Assembly (NCBI GenBank): GCA_015484715.1
Contig: WFUY01000552.1
Location: 1-8,130 of the forward strand
Length of the DNA stretch: 8,130 nt
Direction of reading: 5' to 3'
From: Thermoflexales bacterium
Lineage (GTDB): Bacteria; Chloroflexota; Anaerolineae; S140-20
Shown: one piece after another, positions 5,101 through 8,130 of the stretch
How positions within the stretch are numbered: position 1 is the stretch's first letter
How the letters are laid out: the number at the start of each line of letters is the position of its first letter
Notes under the pieces: model-generated
What the model was told of the DNA's origin: nothing
Databases searched by the model: none
What the model saw: only the letters and a program-made list of their open reading frames with translations
Made by a program: the position numbers and the translations under genes

Positions 5101-5850
5101 TCAGGAGGCCGGCTTCCGCCGGTCACGTGGGGAGAGGTGCCGGTGTCGCCACCAGACCTGCCAGACGCGGAGGGCGGCTTCGATCTTCACCGGGATGGAC
5201 ATCTTGGAACGTCCAATCCGGCGATCCTCGAAGTAGATGGGGATCTCCAATACTCGGAAGCCCAGCTTCTGGGTCACGTAGGCCATCTCGACCTGGAAGA
5301 CGTAGCCGTTGGAGCGGATGGTCTCCAGGTCAATGGCCTCCAGGACCTCCCGCCGCCAGCATTTGAAGCCGGCGGTGGCATCCTTCACCTTGAGGCCCAG
5401 GATGGGGCGGGCGTAGACACTGTTGGCCCACCAGCTCAACAGGTAGCGCCCTAATCCCCACCGCTCGTCCAGCCGGCCCCCTTCCACGTAGCGGGACCCA
5501 ACGACAACGTCGTATTCCCGGACCTTCTCCAGAAACCGGGGGATGTAGCGGGGGTGATGGGAGAAATCGGCGTCCATCTGGATAATGTAATCAGCGCCCC
5601 GGTCCAGGGCCCAGCGGAATCCGGCGCGATAGGCCCGCCCCAACCCCCGAGGGCCGGTCCGGTGGAGGACGTGCACCCGTTCCGGATAGCGACGGGCTAA
5701 GCCATCCGCAATGCGCCCCGTCCCGTCGGGGGAGGCATCGTCCACGATCAGCGTCTCTAGCCCTTCGATCTCCAGGGCCAGCAGCGCCGTCACCAGGGGG
5801 GTGATGTTCTCGGCTTCGTTGTAGGTGGGGACGACGACGATAGGTTTCAC
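5101..5850 (-). CDS. GT2 glycosyltransferase, polyprenol/dolichol-phosphate mannosyltransferase-like (249 aa)
   Basis: A family-2 glycosyltransferase close in pattern to Dpm1. It has [12 protein letters not shown] at 5-16, the nucleotide-sugar motif V-D-D-A-S-P-D-G-T (36-44), G-R-A-Y-R-A-G-F (71-78), the metal-binding D-A-D-F-S-H-H-P (93-100), G-S-R-Y-V-x-G-G (118-125) and a conserved F-x-D-R-R-x-G-x-S-K-M (207-217). These fit transfer of a sugar, typically mannose from GDP-mannose, to a polyprenol phosphate on the cytoplasmic membrane face. The length of 249 residues is that of the soluble single-domain form; the C-terminal membrane helices of GtrB- or long Dpm-type enzymes are absent. The start is a GTG with TGGAGGG seven bases upstream. 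It follows an intrinsic terminator with little room for its own promoter, so its expression source is unclear. The sugar and lipid acceptor are inferred; other GT2 activities are possible. Confidence 0.88.
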   Translation of the reverse strand: MKPIVVVPTYNEAENITPLVTALLALEIEGLETLIVDDASPDGTGRIADGLARRYPERVHVLHRTGPRGLGRAYRAGFRWALDRGADYIIQMDADFSHHPRYIPRFLEKVREYDVVVGSRYVEGGRLDERWGLGRYLLSWWANSVYARPILGLKVKDATAGFKCWRREVLEAIDLETIRSNGYVFQVEMAYVTQKLGFRVLEIPIYFEDRRIGRSKMSIPVKIEAALRVWQVWWRHRHLSPRDRRKPAS

Positions 5851-5877
5851 CGCTTGCCCTCCAGGGAGAGTACGGCC

Positions 5878-5923
5878 AAAGAAAAAAGGGTTTACGCAGG
5901 CGACCTGGCCCGGCGCAAACCCT
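5878..5923 (-). terminator. Rho-independent terminator after the response regulator
   Basis: On the minus strand AGGGTTTGCGC (5913-5923) pairs with GCGTAAACCCT (5887-5897) as an 11-bp stem with one G-U pair, enclosing a 15-base loop that is itself GC-rich. The stem runs straight into TTTTTTCTTT (5878-5887). It sits 26 bases after the stop of the response-regulator gene and is a textbook intrinsic terminator for the V4R/response-regulator unit. Confidence 0.9.
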
Positions 5924-5949
5924 GGCGAGGCAGAGCTAAGGTGCAGCCC

Positions 5950-6810
5950 TCAGCGCGTCACCGTCTGCGCTTGGATCGCGGCCCGCTTGATGTCCATCGG
6001 CGTGGCAAAGGGGCCGTCCTTATCGGTCACCACTCCGACGGCGATGGAGATCTGGGGACGGGAGCTTCGATCGGTCTCCCGATCCTTGAGGGGGTAGAAG
6101 TAGTCTATGGCCTGCTCCAGGCGCGATGTCACTTTCTGCTTCAGGTCCTGCACCTTGGCCGGCGTGGTGACCACCAGGAAATCGGCTTCCCCCAAGTGCC
6201 CGATGAAGGGGTCCCCATCTCCGATCTCCTTAGCCACATTGCGCATCATCAGGGCCACGGCTCGCAGGACATCGTCGCTGGCCACAAAGCCATAACTATC
6301 GCTGAACTCGCGCAGGCCTCGGATTCCCACGGAGAGCAACGCCCACCCCCCCTGCTGGAGGGCTGTCTGGAGGCGTTCATCAATGAGGGGGTCTGTGGGA
6401 AGGCCGGTGATGGGGTTCACCAGGGTGCCCAGGCTGGCTCGCCGCAGGGCGTTGCGCACCCGGAGGCGAAGCTCCTGGATGTCGAACGGTTTGGTGATGT
6501 AATCCACCGCGCCCAATTCTAGCCCCGTCAGGCGGTCAATCCGTTCCCGGCGTTCGGTGAGAAAGATGATAGGAATGTGCTCAGTGCGACGATGGGATCG
6601 GAGCCGACGGCAGACCTCGTACCCGTCAATGTCTGGCAGGCGAATGTCCAGCACGACCAGGTCCGGGATCACCTCCTGGGTCAACCGCAGGGCATCCTCT
6701 CCCCAGGCAGCGGAGAGCACCTCATAGCCCTGAGCCTCGAAGTAGGCCGTGAGCATCTCCGCCGTATCCACATCGTCTTCAACCACGAGGATTCGTTGCA
6801 CCTCTGTCAT
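5950..6810 (-). CDS. Response regulator: receiver domain plus degenerate GGDEF domain (286 aa)
   Basis: Residues 5-125 are a canonical receiver: acidic E11-D12-D13, phospho-acceptor D55 in L-V-V-L-D-I-R-L-P-D, T85 in F-L-T-E, and K107 in Y-I-T-K-P-F. Residues about 130-286 have the layout of a GGDEF domain, opening with N-P-I-T-G-L-P-T, but the signature is G-E-A-D-F (207-211) instead of G-G-D-E-F, and the upstream N-D / G-D positions are also altered. It should therefore not make cyclic di-GMP and may bind nucleotide, act as a dimerisation module, or signal by contact. The start at 6808-6810 follows GGAGG by eight bases; the in-frame GTG five codons earlier is part of that ribosome site. The upstream V4R gene ends 27 bases away and is a likely partner, while no histidine kinase is visible in the window. 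A strong terminator follows. Confidence 0.87.
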   Translation of the reverse strand: MTEVQRILVVEDDVDTAEMLTAYFEAQGYEVLSAAWGEDALRLTQEVIPDLVVLDIRLPDIDGYEVCRRLRSHRRTEHIPIIFLTERRERIDRLTGLELGAVDYITKPFDIQELRLRVRNALRRASLGTLVNPITGLPTDPLIDERLQTALQQGGWALLSVGIRGLREFSDSYGFVASDDVLRAVALMMRNVAKEIGDGDPFIGHLGEADFLVVTTPAKVQDLKQKVTSRLEQAIDYFYPLKDRETDRSSRPQISIAVGVVTDKDGPFATPMDIKRAAIQAQTVTR

Positions 6811-6818
6811 CGGTTTTT

Positions 6819-6823
6819 CCTCC
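6819..6823 (-). promoter_or_regulatory. Ribosome binding site fixing the start of the response regulator
   Basis: GGAGG is followed by AAAAACCG and the ATG at 6808-6810. The in-frame GTG at 6823-6825 shares a base with this site and so is unlikely to be the initiator. Confidence 0.75.
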
Positions 6824-6837
6824 ACGACAGACGGTGG

Positions 6838-7467
6838 CTAGCCAATCGGGTCTTTGTAGACCAGGAACTCGCAGCTCTTGTCCCCCACAGCGATGCAGGC
6901 AATCTCCTCAACGCGGAACTCCTTGCCTCCACTGGCCCACCGGAGGCCCTCTTGCAGCAGGCCGACGGCAGCATGGCAGACAGGCTTCTCGGCCTTGCGT
7001 CCCCAACAGACAGGGCAGCGCTCGATGATGTAGACGAAGTTCCCATCGCGCTCCTCGACCCGGCTGATCTGGTCGCTGACCTGGGTGAAGACCCGCGCCA
7101 TAGCCGGCAGCCCCATCTTGAGCTTCATATGAAGGGGGACCATCTTCAAGGCCAGATCACCCACGCCAGCCAGTGCGCCAAAGCCCTGCAACCCTCGAGC
7201 AAAGGAGGCCCTGCCAGCCCGGAGTGCCAACCCTCGTCCCCCTCGAGGTCCGTACATATCCTCCAAAGCCTGGTTTAGGGCAGCGTAGTCGGCGAAGTCG
7301 AACTCCTTCTCGAGGTTATCCGGGGGGAAGTTATCAATGTACTCGCTCAGGCCGGCCATGTTGAGGATGGCGTTCAAGCCATTCCTCCCCATGATCTCCT
7401 CCATCGCCTGCAAATAGATGCGGGCGATCTTATTTGGGTAGTAGTACCCACTCTTCTCCTTAGCCAC
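6838..7467 (-). CDS. V4R (4-vinyl reductase-like) domain protein (209 aa)
   Basis: The C-terminal half (about residues 105-209) matches the V4R small-molecule-binding domain: a helical lead-in, then V-E-E-R-D-G-N-F-V-Y-I-I (137-148), C-P-V-C (151-154), C164 in K-P-V-C-H, a glycine after the helix (169), and the hallmark C-I-A-V-G-D-K-S-C-E-F (191-201). Five cysteines (151, 154, 164, 191, 199) could bind metal or respond to redox or a hydrocarbon ligand. The N-terminal ~100 residues look helical, with no recognised domain beyond the V4R lead-in seen in stand-alone family members. V4R domains occur in bacteriochlorophyll 8-vinyl reductase subunits and as sensors fused to regulators; nothing nearby suggests pigment synthesis, so sensing is likelier. 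The GTG start has AGGAGGT six bases upstream. It forms a two-gene unit with the receiver/GGDEF-like protein. Confidence 0.8.
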   Translation of the reverse strand: MAKEKSGYYYPNKIARIYLQAMEEIMGRNGLNAILNMAGLSEYIDNFPPDNLEKEFDFADYAALNQALEDMYGPRGGRGLALRAGRASFARGLQGFGALAGVGDLALKMVPLHMKLKMGLPAMARVFTQVSDQISRVEERDGNFVYIIERCPVCWGRKAEKPVCHAAVGLLQEGLRWASGGKEFRVEEIACIAVGDKSCEFLVYKDPIG

Positions 7468-7635
7468 GCTGTGACCTCCTGCTGCAGTTGTGGGTTCCCA
7501 ATCGAACTACAGGCTGAAATGGGTGTAAGGCATACCAGCCCTTCCCAGGTCCGTAGCAGGCGCGAGACCCTCCCCCGGCCAGAGGGGACGGCTATGGCAA
7601 CGCACCGACGCCCGGTGAAGGGCAAATCACTGAGT

Positions 7636-7664
7636 AGATTACCATAGGTAGAGTTCCTTGTCAA
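7636..7664 (-). promoter_or_regulatory. Promoter for the V4R / response-regulator unit
   Basis: On the minus strand a perfect TTGACA (7659-7664) is followed after 17 bases by TAATCT (7636-7641), a weak -10 preceded by TGG, i.e. the TGn of an extended -10. The -35 lies inside the perfect 11-bp palindrome CCTTGACAAGG, which could be an operator. Transcription would start near 7629, giving a leader of about 162 bases. Confidence 0.6.
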
Positions 7665-7678
7665 GGTGTGCCCATAAC

Positions 7679-7707
7679 TTTCTAGGGCTTTTCGGTGCTC
7701 AAGTCAA
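7679..7707 (-). promoter_or_regulatory. Weaker second candidate promoter upstream of the V4R gene
   Basis: TTGACT (7702-7707, five of six consensus positions) and TAGAAA (7679-7684, four of six) are separated by 17 bases on the minus strand, 43 bases upstream of the better promoter. Tandem promoters are possible, but this match is modest and could be chance. Confidence 0.35.
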
Positions 7708-7774
7708 CCCCCGATTTCCAAGGTCTCCGCGAGGCGTCTTCACCCTGAGATGCCCTCGGACTCGGCTCCTCTCA

Positions 7775-8108
7775 TCACAGCGTCTCCAGATACCGGTCCA
7801 GCTCCCACGGGGTAACCTGAATGCGGTAATCGTCCCACTCAGCCCGCTTGGCCCGGGTGAAGACCTGGTAGATGTGCTCCCCTAGTGCCTCCTGGATCAC
7901 CTCGTCGGCGTCCAGTTCCTTCAGAGCTTCTCCCAACGTCCCCGGCAGCACCTTGATGCCCCGCTGGCGCAGGTCCTCATCGGTGAAGAGATAGACATCC
8001 TCGTTCACCGGCTCCGGGGGCGTCATCCCTTTTTCGATCCCGTCCAGGCCGGCGGCCAGCATCGCCGCGAAGGCCAGGTAGGGGTTGGCGCTGGGATCGG
8101 GACAGCGC
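7775..8108 (-). CDS. glnA: Glutamine synthetase type I, C-terminal fragment
   Basis: The last ~110 residues of glutamine synthetase (ATP-dependent ligation of ammonia to glutamate; full enzymes are about 440-470 residues). The fragment opens with the conserved R-C-P-D-P-S-A-N-P-Y-L-A-F active-site region, then M-L-A-A-G-L-D-G-I, P-G-T-L-G-E-A-L, L-G-E-H-I-Y and a terminal W-D-D-Y-R-I-Q-V-T-P-W-E. The L-G-E-H ending and the lack of the N-L-Y-D-L-P adenylylation context seen in enterobacterial enzymes favour the GSI-alpha (Bacillus/Clostridium/Chloroflexi-like) type, probably not adenylylated. The 5' part is lost at the contig end. Residues that an automatic caller would place upstream of the first Arg (M-C-I-R-D-R) are translated adapter and are not part of the protein. 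Confidence 0.93.
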
Positions 8109-8130
8109 CTGTCTCTTATACACATCTCCG
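8109..8130. other. Nextera transposase adapter remnant (sequencing artefact)
   Basis: 8109-8127 is exactly the 19-base Tn5 mosaic end CTGTCTCTTATACACATCT, followed by CCG as in the Nextera read-2 adapter. It is library-preparation sequence left in the assembly. On the minus strand it supplies a false ATG and the well-known spurious peptide start M-C-I-R-D-R. Confidence 0.98.

Larger units (their letters stand above)
7468..7774. other. 307-base non-coding region between glutamine synthetase and the V4R gene
   Basis: It holds two candidate leftward promoters (described separately) and a leader of about 160 bases with only weak hairpins, for example CCCTC/GAGGG at 7568-7586 around a 9-base loop. 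Right after the glutamine synthetase stop, TGAGA/TCTCA with an inner GCC/GGC (7746-7774) could fold but has no T-tract, so I do not call it a terminator. I recognise no riboswitch or RNA gene. The leader does not match the c-di-GMP riboswitch pattern as I know it. Confidence 0.6.

Noticed and set aside
4860..5366. 168-codon plus-strand open frame
   Set aside because: It crosses the palindrome and then runs antisense through the glycosyltransferase; no ribosome site or domain.
5854..6522. 222-codon plus-strand open frame
   Set aside because: Antisense to the response regulator and its terminator; no domain seen.
7468..7629. Riboswitch in the long leader of the V4R gene
   Set aside because: No conserved riboswitch core (c-di-GMP, cobalamin or other that I know) and only weak hairpins.

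Overview
This window looks like the end of an untrimmed metagenomic contig from a GC-rich bacterium. Every gene I can support lies on the minus strand, so transcription runs from the right end to the left end. The yvl-type envelope-stress genes, the V4R protein paired with a response regulator, and the GC-rich coding with sharply AT-rich promoters would suit Chloroflexota (Anaerolineae-like or related thermophiles). That assignment is an inference from gene content, not a demonstrated placement. The last 22 bases (8109-8130) are Nextera transposase adapter, not genome.

Right part (5101-8108), in transcription order. First comes the C-terminal end of a type I glutamine synthetase, cut by the contig end. 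A 307-base gap follows, with one good and one weaker sigma70-type promoter. A V4R-domain sensor-like protein comes next, then a response regulator with an N-terminal receiver and a degenerate GGDEF domain. A clear intrinsic terminator closes that two-gene unit. Beyond it lies a GT2 polyprenol-phosphate mannosyltransferase-like glycosyltransferase.

Middle (4670-5100). A 431-base non-coding stretch holds a REP-like palindrome of 32 bp, a second imperfect hairpin, and an AT-rich block ending in a fully consensus TTGACA-17-TATAAT promoter that faces left.

Left part (1-4669). One compact run of six genes follows that promoter: a zinc-ribbon/HTH regulator of the DUF2089 type, a YvlB/LiaX-like beta-helix protein, a tandem-GNAT acetyltransferase, an MFS efflux transporter, a small SHOCT-like protein, and a YvlD/phage-holin-4-type membrane protein cut by the left end. 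Several junctions are 4-9 bases with Shine-Dalgarno sites overlapping the previous stop, which suggests translational coupling. The same ~28-residue helical module (E-E-R-x-x-x-L-x-M ... G-x-x-x-A-x-E-[AG] ... L-L) occurs in three of the six proteins: at the C-terminus of the regulator, the C-terminus of the beta-helix protein and the N-terminus of the small SHOCT-like protein. My reading is a membrane/envelope-stress module, related to Bacillus yvlABCD and Enterococcus liaXYZ. Its regulator shares an interaction domain with its effectors, and it has acquired an acetyltransferase plus exporter pair. This is the most interesting feature of the window.
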